From assembly GCF_003202915.1 (NCBI RefSeq), contig NZ_QGLP01000009.1:43355-107354 (forward strand): a stretch of DNA of 64,000 nucleotides, written 5' to 3'. How positions within the stretch are numbered: position 1 is the first letter of the stretch; every line of letters begins with the position of its first letter. Below the pieces are notes generated by a model. That model searched no databases. It was not told the origin of the DNA and saw nothing but the letters and a program-made list of their open reading frames with translations. Below, piece by piece: positions 1 to 9,588 of this stretch. The stretch comes from Gilliamella apicola. GTDB lineage: Bacteria; Pseudomonadota; Gammaproteobacteria; Enterobacterales; Orbaceae. The position numbers were made by a program, and so were the translations under genes.

Positions 1-1652
1 ATTGCCAAAACAGCCTGAATGGTATCTATCGCGAATCCTTTTTCTTGATACCATGCTCGGAATCGACCTTGCATAAAATTGACAATGTCTTCAACGACAT
101 TGTTGTTGGTTAATTTATCACCATATAATGATGCGGCAAAATTTGCTAGCTCAACCAAATCAAGCGGTAATTTTTTTTCAACAATAATGCGTAATACGCC
201 AATAGCTGCACGTCGAAGAGCAAATGGGTCTTTATCACCTTTAGGGTGCTGACCGATACCAAAAATACCGGCCAATGTATCCATTTTTTCTGCAATAGAT
301 ACTGCACTAGAAACAGGGGTACTTGGTAGTTCATCACCGGAAAAACGCGGTTTATATTGCTCTTCTATAGCGGTGGCGACTTCAATAGTTTCACCATCTT
401 TAATCGCTATATAGCGACCTATGATGCCTTGTGTTTCGGGAAATTCAAATACCGTATTGGTAACTAAATCGCATTTAGTTAATTTTCCTGCTCGTTTTGC
501 TTGTTCAATGTCAGCGCCAATTTTTTCCGCAACAAAGCCTGATAAGGCTTCTATACGAAGCGCTTTATTTTTAACTGTACCAAGTTGTTGTTGGAACAGA
601 ACCGTTTCAAGGCGTGGAAGGCGATCAGCTAAACGCTGTTTTAAGTCTGTTTTATAAAAAAATTCGGCATCAGCTAAGCGTGGACGAACCACCTTTTCAT
701 TACCCGAAATAACCACTTGTGGATCTTTTGATTCAATATTGGCAACAAAAATGAAGTTTGGTAATAGTTTTCCTTGTTTATCATAAACAGGAAAATATTT
801 TTGATCCCCTTTCATGGTGTAGACTAATGACTCAGCTGGAACCTCCAAAAATCTCTCTTCAAATTTTGCTGTCAATACTACTGGCCATTCAACCAATGAT
901 GATACTTCTTCAAGTAAGCTTTCAGTTAAATCTGCTTTACCATTGAGTTGGGCTGCGGCTGTTTCAGCTTGCTGTTTAATAATTGATTTTCGTTTATTAT
1001 AGTCGGCGATAACTTTACCGCGCTGTTCAAGAATTTCAGGATATTGGTCAGCATTATCAATAGTAAATTCTTGCTCGCCCATGAAGCGGTGTCCGCGAAT
1101 GATTCGATCTGATTGAATATCCAAAATAACACCGGGAACTAATTCATCGCCATATAACATGGTTACTGTATGACTTGGTCGAATAAACTCAACTTGGCGA
1201 GCAGCCCAACGCATAGGTTTAGGAATAGGCAGTTTGCTTAAGGCGTTTTTAACCATATCACATAATAAATTAACGACAGCCTGACCTTTTTGATTGTGAG
1301 TATAAGATAACCATTCGCCTTTATCTGTTTGCATGCGCTCCGCTTGAGAGACATCAATACCACAACCTCGAGCCCAACCTTCCGCTGCTTTAGTTGGATT
1401 GCCGTTTGCATCAAATGCCGCACTTACCGCTGGACCACGCTTTACAACTTGGCTATCTGGTTGCGTATCATTCAAATTTAAAACTTTTAAAGCTAAACGG
1501 CGTGGTGATGCATACCAAAGCACTTCACCATGCTCCAAGTTAGCATTATCAAGTTGTTCAATAAAATTAGCTGCAAAGCTTTCAGCCAAAGTACGAAGTG
1601 ATTTCGGTGGTAACTCTTCAGTACCGATTTCTACTAGAAATGTTTTTTGCAT
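1..1652 (-). CDS. glyS: glycine--tRNA ligase beta subunit, 3' end cut by window edge
   Basis: Beta subunit of the alpha2beta2 bacterial glycyl-tRNA synthetase, which recognises tRNA-Gly and supports charging by GlyQ. The frame is open from the ATG at 1652 to the window edge (550 codons). It begins [19 protein letters not shown] and reaches the C-terminal block [20 protein letters not shown], both diagnostic of GlyS. About 140 residues are missing beyond the edge compared with the roughly 690-residue family. It starts 13 bases after glyQ on the same strand, so the two form one operon, as in most gammaproteobacteria. No frameshift is visible. Confidence 0.97.
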   Translation of the reverse strand, partial: MQKTFLVEIGTEELPPKSLRTLAESFAANFIEQLDNANLEHGEVLWYASPRRLALKVLNLNDTQPDSQVVKRGPAVSAAFDANGNPTKAAEGWARGCGIDVSQAERMQTDKGEWLSYTHNQKGQAVVNLLCDMVKNALSKLPIPKPMRWAARQVEFIRPSHTVTMLYGDELVPGVILDIQSDRIIRGHRFMGEQEFTIDNADQYPEILEQRGKVIADYNKRKSIIKQQAETAAAQLNGKADLTESLLEEVSSLVEWPVVLTAKFEERFLEVPAESLVYTMKGDQKYFPVYDKQGKLLPNFIFVANIESKDPQVVISGNEKVVRPRLADAEFFYKTDLKQRLADRLPRLETVLFQQQLGTVKNKALRIEALSGFVAEKIGADIEQAKRAGKLTKCDLVTNTVFEFPETQGIIGRYIAIKDGETIEVATAIEEQYKPRFSGDELPSTPVSSAVSIAEKMDTLAGIFGIGQHPKGDKDPFALRRAAIGVLRIIVEKKLPLDLVELANFAASLYGDKLTNNNVVEDIVNFMQGRFRAWYQEKGFAIDTIQAVLA

Positions 1653-1665
1653 AATATATCAATTC

Positions 1666-2598
1666 CTACTTAGATGCATTTTGGTTAGAACTTGAATTTT
1701 GGCACATTGGGAAGCCAAGGGCTTCACGAGACGCGTAATATGCTTCAGCCACCATTTTGGTTAATGTTCTGATACGCAATATATAACGTTGTCGCTCAGT
1801 TACCGAAATTGCTTTGCGGGCATCAAGTAAATTAAAACAGTGAGCGGCTTTTAAAATACGTTCATAAGCCGGTAGTGGTAGTGGTTTTTCTAACTCGAGT
1901 AACATTTTGGCTTCTTTTTCATGTTGTTCAAAACAATAAAATAAGAAATCAATATTAGCGTATTCGAAATTATAGGTGGATTGTTCAACTTCGTTTTGAT
2001 GGAAAACATCACCATAAGTGGTTTTACCAAAGGCGCCATCACTCCAGATTAGATCATAAACGCTATCGACACCTTGAATATACATAGCAAGGCGTTCTAA
2101 ACCATAAGTTATCTCACCAGTAACGGGTTTACATTCAAGTCCACCAACCTGTTGGAAATAGGTAAATTGGGTGACTTCCATACCATTTAACCAAACTTCC
2201 CAACCTAATCCCCAGGCACCTAATGTTGGATTTTCCCAATTATCTTCAACAAAACGGATATCATTAACGGTTGGATCAAGACCAAGTTCTTTTAATGAAC
2301 CTAAGTAAAGCTCTTGGATGTTGTCCGGTGATGGCTTTAAGATAACTTGAAATTGGTAATAATGCTGTAACCTATTAGGATTTTCACCATAGCGACCATC
2401 AGTAGGGCGACGAGAAGGTTGAACGTAGGCGGCGTTAATTGGTTCCGGACCAAGTGCTCTTAAACAGGTCATTGGATGAGAAGTTCCTGCACCGACTTCC
2501 ATATCTAATGGCTGAATCACTGTACAACCTTGATTAGCCCAATAATCTTGTAACGTAAGTATTAAACCCTGAAAGGTTTTGACATTAAACTTTTGCAT
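1666..2598 (-). CDS. glyQ: glycine--tRNA ligase alpha subunit
   Basis: Catalytic class II subunit of the tetrameric glycyl-tRNA synthetase; it activates glycine with ATP and loads tRNA-Gly with GlyS. At 310 residues it is close to the usual ~303. The N terminus [20 protein letters not shown] and the motif [18 protein letters not shown] are family hallmarks, and the start aligns exactly with E. coli GlyQ. The C-terminal tail (residues about 300-310, rich in N, S and K) is slightly extended. It is the first gene of the glyQ-glyS pair. Confidence 0.98.
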   Translation of the reverse strand: MQKFNVKTFQGLILTLQDYWANQGCTVIQPLDMEVGAGTSHPMTCLRALGPEPINAAYVQPSRRPTDGRYGENPNRLQHYYQFQVILKPSPDNIQELYLGSLKELGLDPTVNDIRFVEDNWENPTLGAWGLGWEVWLNGMEVTQFTYFQQVGGLECKPVTGEITYGLERLAMYIQGVDSVYDLIWSDGAFGKTTYGDVFHQNEVEQSTYNFEYANIDFLFYCFEQHEKEAKMLLELEKPLPLPAYERILKAAHCFNLLDARKAISVTERQRYILRIRTLTKMVAEAYYASREALGFPMCQNSSSNQNASK

Positions 2599-2801
2599 GA
2601 TGTTATCTTTGTGGTTGAATTAATTTTTTCTACAAATTAAATAGTGATACATTTTATACTTTTTATTGGTGCTTGTGAAATGTCAAATTACTTTATATTG
2701 ATTAAGTTACCTAAGAGAGTTTTCATTTTGCATCTTGACTTATTTCTAGGTATAGTGAAGTTATCTAACTTGCTTGGTAATAAATCATAAATAAAAAGGC
2801 C

Positions 2802-4010
2802 ATGTCTATTTATCAAAAATTATTGATTATTTTTTTTATTGGATTGATGAATACGCCCTTGGTGTATGCTAATGATAATAAAAAATTAGAATCATTACGT
2901 CGTTCAATTGTAGAACAAGAAAAGCGTTTAGCACAACAAACAAAAAAACGAACTCAATTGATTAATGATCTTAAAGATCAAGAAACTGAAATTGCTAATT
3001 TACTCACCTCGATTGAAAAAAAAGGTCTAACTCTTAAAAAACTTGCTAAGGAAATAGCTAGTTTAATTAAGCAAATTGATGAGCTAACCATTAAACAGCA
3101 GCAACAACAAGAAGAGTTATCCAGACAGTTAGAAAGTGCATTTAAATTAGGAAAGAATACCAATTTTAAGTTGATCTTCGCTAGCGAACAAAGTGAGCGT
3201 AATGAACGCTTAATTACTTATTTTCGTTATATCAATGAAGCCAGACAACAAAAAATTAATCAGCTTCATGAAACCCAATTACAACTCAATGAGAAGAAAG
3301 ATGCTTTACAAAAAAAACAAGCCACTCAGAAAAACTTACATAATAAGCAGAAACAAGAGCAAATAGCGTTAGAAAAAAATCACCAAAAACGGCAAAAAAC
3401 CATCAATTCTTTAGAATCATCAATGGAAAAGAATCAGCAAAAATTAGCCCAGCTTAAAGAAAATGAAGCAAAATTGCAGGCTAAAATTGTTGAAGCAGAA
3501 AGAGAAAGTCGTCGAATAGCGGAAGAAGAAGCAAGACAAGCAAGAAATATTCAAGAGAAACAGAAAAATAAAAATTATACACTTAATGCAGATGAACGAG
3601 CATTAATGGCTCGAATTAGTGGTATCGGCAAACCAGAACATCAATACCGCTGGCCGATAAATGGCACTATTGCTCATCAATTCGGTGAACCGTTACAAGG
3701 TGAACTTCGTTGGAAGGGATTGGTAATTAATGCCAAAGATGGATCGCAAGTTAAGGCCATTACCGACGGACGAGTTATTCTGGCAAGTTGGCTGCAAGGT
3801 TATGGTTTTGTGGTTGCACTTGAGCATGGTAAAGGTGATATGAGTTTGTATGGTTACAACCAACGCGTTTTAGTTGAAGTTGGTGATAGTGTTCGAGTCG
3901 ATCAGCCAATTGCTATTGTTGGCTCCAGTGGTGGTCAAAATACCTCTGGACTTTATTTTGAAATTCGCCGAGATGGCAAAGCACTAGATCCTAGTGGTTG
4001 GTTAAAATGA
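2802..4010 (+). CDS. envC: murein hydrolase activator EnvC
   Basis: Periplasmic activator of the amidases AmiA/AmiB during cell separation, recruited by FtsEX. A signal peptide (residues 1 to about 23, ending VYA) is followed by a long charged coiled coil (about 28-260, rich in Q, K and E). A LytM/M23 domain follows (about 295-402). As in E. coli EnvC the LytM domain is degenerate: the zinc-binding H-x3-D and HxH positions read KGLVINA and LYFEIR, so it should activate rather than cut murein. The motif HGKGDMSLYGYNQ is shared with E. coli EnvC. Start ATG 2802 has AAAAGG upstream. The stop overlaps the next gene by 4 bases (ATGA). Confidence 0.96.
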   Translation: MSIYQKLLIIFFIGLMNTPLVYANDNKKLESLRRSIVEQEKRLAQQTKKRTQLINDLKDQETEIANLLTSIEKKGLTLKKLAKEIASLIKQIDELTIKQQQQQEELSRQLESAFKLGKNTNFKLIFASEQSERNERLITYFRYINEARQQKINQLHETQLQLNEKKDALQKKQATQKNLHNKQKQEQIALEKNHQKRQKTINSLESSMEKNQQKLAQLKENEAKLQAKIVEAERESRRIAEEEARQARNIQEKQKNKNYTLNADERALMARISGIGKPEHQYRWPINGTIAHQFGEPLQGELRWKGLVINAKDGSQVKAITDGRVILASWLQGYGFVVALEHGKGDMSLYGYNQRVLVEVGDSVRVDQPIAIVGSSGGQNTSGLYFEIRRDGKALDPSGWLK

Positions 4011-4816
4011 TTAAACATCTATTTTACCTAGGGATATTATGGTTAAATGTAAACAGTGTGTTTGCTGCAAAACTTGCCGTAGTGATTGATGATTTTGGTT
4101 ATCGTCAACACAATGAAGAGCAAATTATTTCATTTACACCCAATATTACCATCGCGGTTTTACCTCATTCACCTAATGCTAAACAGATAGCAACCCGTGC
4201 TCATCAACATGGTAATGAGGTGATTATTCACTTACCTATGGCGCCTATGGGTAAACAATCTTTAGAGAAAGACACTTTATTTCCTGATATGACTGAAGCT
4301 GAAGTTAAAAGAGTATTGGACGAAGCAGTGTCGAGTGTTCCTTATGCAATTGGGGTGAATAATCATATGGGCAGCTTAATGACATCCGATTTCGATGGGA
4401 TGCATAAGGTTATGAAAGCGTTGCGTCATCATGCATTGTTTTTTCTAGATAGTAAAACGATAGGGAAAACTCAAGTAAAAAACACGGCAAGTGACTATAA
4501 CATCGCCGTTGTTGAGCGTGATGTTTTTTTAGATTTTCAGCAAACAGAGAGTGCCATTAGTCAACAGTTTGATCTGGCAGTGAAAATTGCGCAAAAAAAT
4601 GGTCATGCTATTGCTATTGGCCATCCATATCCTGAGACAGTTAATGTTTTGCGGGAAAAATTAGCTAATTTGCCGAGCAATATTGAATTAGTTAAAATTA
4701 GTCAATTAATTACACCATTACCACCTAAACATAAACCAACTCTTAAATATATTTTTGAAAAATTTAAAAAACGTTTTGAGAAATTACCTAATCTTAATCT
4801 TGTCAAACCGCAGTAG
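4007..4816 (+). CDS. yibQ: divergent polysaccharide deacetylase family protein (YibQ-like)
   Basis: Predicted exported protein of the divergent polysaccharide deacetylase (NodB-fold) family. An N-terminal signal peptide ending FAA is followed by KLAVVIDDFGY, with the family's Asp-Asp pair, and then by HLPMAPMG and the NNHMGS motif. I chose ATG 4007 because it overlaps the envC stop as ATGA and puts the signal peptide right at the N terminus; a TTG three codons earlier (3998) is also open. The envC-yibQ pairing is conserved in enterobacteria and suggests a cell-envelope role. The substrate is not known. The tail after about residue 235 is Lys-rich. Confidence 0.9.
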   Translation: MIKHLFYLGILWLNVNSVFAAKLAVVIDDFGYRQHNEEQIISFTPNITIAVLPHSPNAKQIATRAHQHGNEVIIHLPMAPMGKQSLEKDTLFPDMTEAEVKRVLDEAVSSVPYAIGVNNHMGSLMTSDFDGMHKVMKALRHHALFFLDSKTIGKTQVKNTASDYNIAVVERDVFLDFQQTESAISQQFDLAVKIAQKNGHAIAIGHPYPETVNVLREKLANLPSNIELVKISQLITPLPPKHKPTLKYIFEKFKKRFEKLPNLNLVKPQ

Positions 4817-5665
4817 CTATTTTTTTTCAAGTGTTCGATGGCGAATTTGAACTTGTTTATTTTGTGCTTTAAAAAAATCGGCTAGTTGTTCAGCAATAAA
4901 AACTGAACGGTGCTGACCACCGGTACAACCAATGGCAATAGTTAAATAGCTACGGTTGTTTTTTTCTAACATCGGTAACCATTGTTGTAAATAATTAGCG
5001 GTTTGATAGATGAAATTGGTAACTTCGTTATGTTTTAATAGAAAGTCTTTTACTGGTACATCTAGGCCTGTCAACGGTCTTAACGTGATGTCCCAGTGTG
5101 GATTAGGTAAAAATCTGACATCAAACACGAAATCAGCATCAACAGGTAAACCATGTTTGAAGCCAAACGATTCAAAGATCATGGTTAATTCCCGTTCTTT
5201 TTTTCCTAAAATTCGAGAACGAAGAATATTGGATAATTCATGAACGGAAAGATTATCTGTATTGATCAGCAAACTGGCATGTGACTTTAATGGTTCTAAA
5301 TATTTTTCTTCAAGATCGATGGCTTCTTCTAAAGAATATTTTTGATTATTCAGCGGATGTATTCGTCTGGTTTCGCTATAACGTTGGATTAGCGTATTAC
5401 GGCTACAATCAAAAAAGATTATTTCTGGCGTAACTGAGGAAGGTAACCGCTGAAATATATCTTGGTTAAAATTGAAGTTAGCCGGTAAATTTCGAATATC
5501 TATACTAACTGCAACCGGTGTATTGCTATTTTTTAATGACTCTGCAAGTTGTGGTAATAAAGCGACAGGAATATTATCAACACAGTAAAATCCCATGTCT
5601 TCTAATGCACGTAATGCAATTGATTTTCCTGAACCTGAGCGGCCACTTACAATAAACAATATCAC
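4817..5665 (-). CDS. rapZ: RNase adapter protein RapZ
   Basis: RapZ binds glucosamine-6-phosphate and the sRNA GlmZ and guides RNase E cleavage, thereby setting glmS expression. The 282 residues carry the Walker A motif GRSGSGKS at residues 8-15. They also carry the RapZ blocks [19 protein letters not shown] and [12 protein letters not shown] plus a basic C-terminal RHRTLEKK. In E. coli rapZ lies in the rpoN-hpf-ptsN-rapZ-npr operon. Here it is alone, convergent with yibQ with no base between the two stop codons. Confidence 0.97.
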   Translation of the reverse strand: MILFIVSGRSGSGKSIALRALEDMGFYCVDNIPVALLPQLAESLKNSNTPVAVSIDIRNLPANFNFNQDIFQRLPSSVTPEIIFFDCSRNTLIQRYSETRRIHPLNNQKYSLEEAIDLEEKYLEPLKSHASLLINTDNLSVHELSNILRSRILGKKERELTMIFESFGFKHGLPVDADFVFDVRFLPNPHWDITLRPLTGLDVPVKDFLLKHNEVTNFIYQTANYLQQWLPMLEKNNRSYLTIAIGCTGGQHRSVFIAEQLADFFKAQNKQVQIRHRTLEKK

Positions 5666-5765
5666 AATATCAACTCCAAAATAATTGGTACACCTAGTAT
5701 ATCCTGTTTAATTCAACATGTGCAATTTATGAAAAGAAACCGTCGGCAAAGAACCAATAATCTAG

Positions 5766-6362
5766 CTAATAGTCGGTTTTTATCTTAGCTATTAACTGTT
5801 TTAAAGCTTGTCCACGATGAGAAATTTGACTTTTATGTTCTTTAGTTAGTTCTGCCGCACTGCAATTAAGTTCAGGAATGTAGAATAATGGATCATAACC
5901 AAAACCACCATTGCCATGAGGTTGATTTAAAATTAATCCATTCCATTTACCTAGACAGATGATTGGTGTTGGATCATTTTCATGTTGCATAAAAGCGAGT
6001 GCACAATAAAAGTATGCTGTTCTTTTTTCTTTCGGCACATCTTTTAATTCAAGCAATAACTTTTCATTATTACTTTTATCATTCCCATGTTCTCCAGCAT
6101 AACGAGCCGAATAGATACCCGGTTGACCGTTAAGTGCATCAACAACTAAACCAGAATCATCCGCAATTGCCGGTAATTGCGTCACTTTTGCGGTATGTCT
6201 TGCTTTCAAGATAGCATTTTCAATAAATGATAAACCGGTTTCTTCGACATCAGGAACATTGAAGGTATTTTGGGCGACAACAGCAAATCCAGCATCGGCT
6301 AAAAGCGTTTGTAATTCACTGACTTTGCCTTGGTTATTAGTGGCTAAAACAATTTTTTGCAT
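5766..6362 (-). CDS. rdgB: dITP/XTP pyrophosphatase (non-canonical purine NTP hydrolase)
   Basis: House-cleaning enzyme that hydrolyses dITP, ITP and XTP to monophosphates and keeps deaminated purines out of DNA. The 198-residue length matches RdgB/HAM1. The N-terminal motif [13 protein letters not shown] is the substrate-binding block; [13 protein letters not shown] carries the metal-binding acidic residues and [11 protein letters not shown] is the family signature. It stands alone between rapZ and rluA on the same strand, with about 100-base gaps that could hold a promoter. Confidence 0.97.
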   Translation of the reverse strand: MQKIVLATNNQGKVSELQTLLADAGFAVVAQNTFNVPDVEETGLSFIENAILKARHTAKVTQLPAIADDSGLVVDALNGQPGIYSARYAGEHGNDKSNNEKLLLELKDVPKEKRTAYFYCALAFMQHENDPTPIICLGKWNGLILNQPHGNGGFGYDPLFYIPELNCSAAELTKEHKSQISHRGQALKQLIAKIKTDY

Positions 6363-6444
6363 TTTTTGGCTCCATGATAAAACAAGTTTGGTTTATATCG
6401 TAATTAGCAAATCGAATATTAAAAGTTGATAATATAGTTAAATT

Positions 6445-7101
6445 TTAAAAATCAGGGTCACAACAAAACGTCATACTTTCACCTGTTTTAGGGTGGTTTA
6501 TGGTGAGATGTTGAGCATGTAATAATAGCCGGTTTGACATCGAAAATGCTTCCGGATGAGCATAAAATTTATCGCCTAAAATGGGATGGCCAATTGCTTG
6601 CATGTGTACTCTGAGTTGATGAGATCGTCCGGTAAAAGGAAATAGTGCCACTCGCGTGGTATTATCATTATTACGGCAAATAACTTGGTAATGCGTTAAT
6701 GCATATTTGCCATTATCATGATCTACCATCTGTCTTGGACGATTAGGCCAATCACAAATCAACGGTAATTCGACTTGGTCACTGTCATGTTCAAGATGAC
6801 CATGAACTACGGCGATATAAGTTTTTTTAGGTATACGTTCTCTAAACTGCTTTTTGATTTCTCGATCCGCTAATTTAGATAAAGCGGCAACCATAATACC
6901 ACTCGTTGCCATGTCTAGACGATGCACAGATTCAACATAACTATATTTTTGTTGTAAACGATGAATAATACTATCGATAAATTGCGGTTTATTTCCTGAG
7001 ACAGACAAAATACCAGGTTGTTTATTAACCACAACAATATGGTCATCTTGATATAAAATAGTTAACCAAGGATCAATGGGGGGATGATATTCCAAAAGCA
7101 T
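6445..7101 (-). CDS. rluA: dual-specificity RNA pseudouridine synthase RluA
   Basis: Converts U746 of 23S rRNA and U32 of several tRNAs to pseudouridine (known for the family). The catalytic motif SVHRLDMATSG contains the nucleophilic Asp; LICDWPNRPRQ and FTGRSHQLRVHM are RluA-type blocks. There is no S4 domain, which separates it from RluC/RluD. The reading frame is open upstream to 7137, but ATG 7101 gives a 218-residue protein matching the ~219-residue family, with LEYHPPIDPWLTILYQDDH aligning to the E. coli N terminus. Confidence 0.95.
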   Translation of the reverse strand: MLLEYHPPIDPWLTILYQDDHIVVVNKQPGILSVSGNKPQFIDSIIHRLQQKYSYVESVHRLDMATSGIMVAALSKLADREIKKQFRERIPKKTYIAVVHGHLEHDSDQVELPLICDWPNRPRQMVDHDNGKYALTHYQVICRNNDNTTRVALFPFTGRSHQLRVHMQAIGHPILGDKFYAHPEAFSMSNRLLLHAQHLTINHPKTGESMTFCCDPDF

Positions 7102-7177
7102 GTATGTGTGATAATTTGTAAAATTAAATTGCCACACATTCTAACAAACTCAACAAAAAGTGCTAGTTGAAAAAAGT

Positions 7178-7711
7178 CTAATTACTCCAGATTGACCTTT
7201 TTTTAGTTGAAAAAAATTGACTAAAGAGGATTACTAAACCGACCAATAAATAACCAGAAAAAATAATAATCATCCATTGTGACATTTCAATAGTTAAAAA
7301 TGACCAAATTTTCTCTGAACAAGAACCATAAGCATTAAACATACTTGGTAACCATTTATTCAAAGGCAACCAAGACGGGAATTGGACATTGATTGCACAA
7401 GTATCAGTTAAATTCGGTTCAAATTGTAAATGAGCATGAAAGGTTGCCAGATTGAAACCTTTAATAGCGCTAACTAACCAGATGAAAATACCGGTTAAAC
7501 GAAAAATGAGTTTACTTGGTGCAAGAAGACCGACTAGGCTACCAAACATAATTCCATAAATTGCACAACGTTGATAAATACATAAAGTACAAGGGGCTAG
7601 GCCTAAACCATATTGAAAATAGAGGGCGGTTAATTCAAAAATAGCGGTGGAAAGAAATAATAAAAACCAGGCATATCTACCTCGAGAGTATTGATTGAGT
7701 AAAGACAACAT
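7178..7711 (-). CDS. dsbB: disulfide bond formation protein DsbB
   Basis: Inner-membrane quinone reductase that reoxidises DsbA. The 177 residues contain four hydrophobic segments. The two essential cysteine pairs are present: C41-T-L-C44 in the first periplasmic loop, and C105 with C131 in the second loop (TCAINVQFPSWLP ... AYGSCSEKIW), spaced as in E. coli DsbB. It is divergent from rluC, with a 150-base AT-rich gap that probably holds both promoters. The partner isomerase dsbC lies at 21192-21896; dsbA is not in the window. Confidence 0.96.
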   Translation of the reverse strand: MLSLLNQYSRGRYAWFLLFLSTAIFELTALYFQYGLGLAPCTLCIYQRCAIYGIMFGSLVGLLAPSKLIFRLTGIFIWLVSAIKGFNLATFHAHLQFEPNLTDTCAINVQFPSWLPLNKWLPSMFNAYGSCSEKIWSFLTIEMSQWMIIIFSGYLLVGLVILFSQFFSTKKRSIWSN

Positions 7712-7861
7712 ACTATTTTATTCCTCCATATTCCGCTATAATCAACTCAATGTTATAGATTATTAAAATTAAACTATTTTATTCTTATAGCCTGTAGTGT
7801 AGTTTATTTTTAAATAATATTAAACGACTTTTATTAATTAAGGGTGGATTAAGCTTTTCCT

Positions 7862-8836
7862 ATGGACTCAAATGTTCAACAAACAAAATTACAAGTCTCA
7901 TTTGTCACCATTACCGAAGAAAATGTGACACAGCGAATTGATAACTTTTTAATCACCTACCTTAAAGGTGTACCTAAAAGTATGATTTATCGCATACTTA
8001 GAAAAGGAGAAGTGCGCGTTAATAAAAAGCGTATTAAACCTGAATATAAATTGGTCATCGGCGATGAAGTTCGAATTCCACCGATTCGTGTTTCAGAAAA
8101 AACGGTTCCTGAAATTTCCAAAAAACTAAATAAAGTTGCTGATTTAGAAAAATCAATTATTTATGAAGATGATGTGATTTTAGCTATCAATAAACCATCT
8201 GGAATTGCCGTACATGGTGGTAGTGGCTTAAGTTTTGGGGTGATTGAAGGATTAAGAGCATTAAGACCAGAAGCCAAATTTTTAGAATTAGTGCATCGTA
8301 TCGATCGTGAAACATCCGGTGTTTTACTTATTGCTAAAAAACGCTCGGCATTAAAAGCACTACATGAACAGCTGCGTTTGAAACAGATGCAAAAAAATTA
8401 TTTAGCTTTAGTGAAAGGTAATTGGCCTTCTGAATGTAAAGTTGTACAAGCACCATTATTAAAAAATGTACTTAAAAGTGGTGAACGTGTAGTTAAAGTG
8501 GATGCCGAAGGCAAACCATCGGAAACACGATTCAAAGTAGAAGAACGCTTTGGTTTTGCAACTTTAATAAAAGCTAGCCCAGTAACCGGACGAACTCATC
8601 AAATTCGGGTACATACGCAATATGTTAATCATCCGATTGCATTTGATGATCGTTATGGTGATAACCAGTTTGATGCATTATTAGTTAAAAGCAAACTTAA
8701 CAGACTATTTTTACATGCAGCTAATGTAAAATTTATTCATCCTAAAACTATGCAAGAGATGCAATTACATGCGCCAATGGATGAAATATTGCAAAATTGC
8801 TTAACCCAGATTAGAAATGATAAATATCAACAATGA
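7862..8836 (+). CDS. rluC: 23S rRNA pseudouridine(955/2504/2580) synthase RluC
   Basis: Modifies three uridines in the peptidyl-transferase region of 23S rRNA (known for the family). The N-terminal S4 RNA-binding domain (about 24-80) contains VPKSMIYRILRKGEVRVNKK. The catalytic domain has VHRIDRETSG with Asp148 as nucleophile, and SPVTGRTHQIRVHTQY. Length 324 against 319 in E. coli. Start ATG 7862 gives the usual short N-terminal extension before the S4 domain. It is followed 25 bases later by a co-directional phosphatase gene. Confidence 0.97.
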   Translation: MDSNVQQTKLQVSFVTITEENVTQRIDNFLITYLKGVPKSMIYRILRKGEVRVNKKRIKPEYKLVIGDEVRIPPIRVSEKTVPEISKKLNKVADLEKSIIYEDDVILAINKPSGIAVHGGSGLSFGVIEGLRALRPEAKFLELVHRIDRETSGVLLIAKKRSALKALHEQLRLKQMQKNYLALVKGNWPSECKVVQAPLLKNVLKSGERVVKVDAEGKPSETRFKVEERFGFATLIKASPVTGRTHQIRVHTQYVNHPIAFDDRYGDNQFDALLVKSKLNRLFLHAANVKFIHPKTMQEMQLHAPMDEILQNCLTQIRNDKYQQ

Positions 8837-8861
8837 TAAGATGAGAAGGTAATTAATAAGA

Positions 8862-9521
8862 ATGAAAGATCTTAATTTATATTTAATTAGACACGGACAA
8901 ACCGAATGGAATATTAAAGATCAGATGCAAGGCTCGAAAAATTCGCCTTTGACTGAAAATGGTGTTTTAGGGGCCAAAATAACTGGAAAGTATTTAAAAA
9001 ATACGCCATTTATACAAGCTTATTCTAGCCCTCAACAACGTGCTATGGAAACTCGAGATTATATTATTCATGAAAATGACAATGTCATACCTAGCACTGA
9101 GCTTGATAATTTACGAGAAATGGATTTTGGCATTTGGGAAGGAAAGCATGTTCCTTTATTAAAAAAAGAAATCCCCGAATTTACAACTTATTTAACCGAT
9201 CCAGGGAACTTTGATGCCTCTATTAACCAAGGTGAAAACTACCTTGATATACTTTCTCGCATGAAAGAGGCATTAAACGTTATTGTAAAAAATGCACCAC
9301 AAGATAAAGGTAATATTTTAGTGGTATCACATGGTACGGTGTTACGAATATTACTTTGTGTTTTAAATGGTGGAGATTGGCGTCGACATCGAGATCAAGA
9401 TTATTTTCCTCGAGTGTTAAATACTAGTATTAGTCTAGTTAACTACAAACAAACTGAAGATAATCCAGAAGGTGAATTTTCAGTTAAGTTTTATAATAAT
9501 GTTGATCATTTAACCAATTAA
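8862..9521 (+). CDS. histidine phosphatase family protein (phosphoglycerate-mutase-like)
   Basis: Member of the histidine phosphatase superfamily. The phosphohistidine motif LIRHGQTEWN lies at residues 8-17 (His11), and the second catalytic His is in VVSHGTVLRI. YSSPQQRAMET supplies the conserved phosphate-binding Arg. The 219-residue length is near GpmB/CobC-type phosphatases. Substrate cannot be told from sequence; a cofactor-independent-type mutase or a general phosphatase are both possible. It follows rluC by 25 bases and is closed by an inverted repeat at 9546-9577. Confidence 0.85.
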   Translation: MKDLNLYLIRHGQTEWNIKDQMQGSKNSPLTENGVLGAKITGKYLKNTPFIQAYSSPQQRAMETRDYIIHENDNVIPSTELDNLREMDFGIWEGKHVPLLKKEIPEFTTYLTDPGNFDASINQGENYLDILSRMKEALNVIVKNAPQDKGNILVVSHGTVLRILLCVLNGGDWRRHRDQDYFPRVLNTSISLVNYKQTEDNPEGEFSVKFYNNVDHLTN

Positions 9522-9545
9522 TTACCGTTATTTTTATCATGTTTT

Positions 9546-9577
9546 CTCGGCTAATGCTAATTAAGCAATTAGCCGAG
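9546..9577. terminator. inverted repeat between convergent genes, likely bidirectional terminator
   Basis: A perfect 10-bp stem (CTCGGCTAAT at 9546-9555, ATTAGCCGAG at 9568-9577) with a 12-base loop sits between the convergent stops of the phosphatase gene (9521) and bepA (9589). T-runs on either side are short, so this is called from position and stem quality. Confidence 0.6.
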
Positions 9578-9588
9578 TAATATTTAGA

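Noticed and set aside
146..946. Short open frames at the left edge on both strands
   Set aside because: All fall inside glyS, whose frame is continuous to the window edge.
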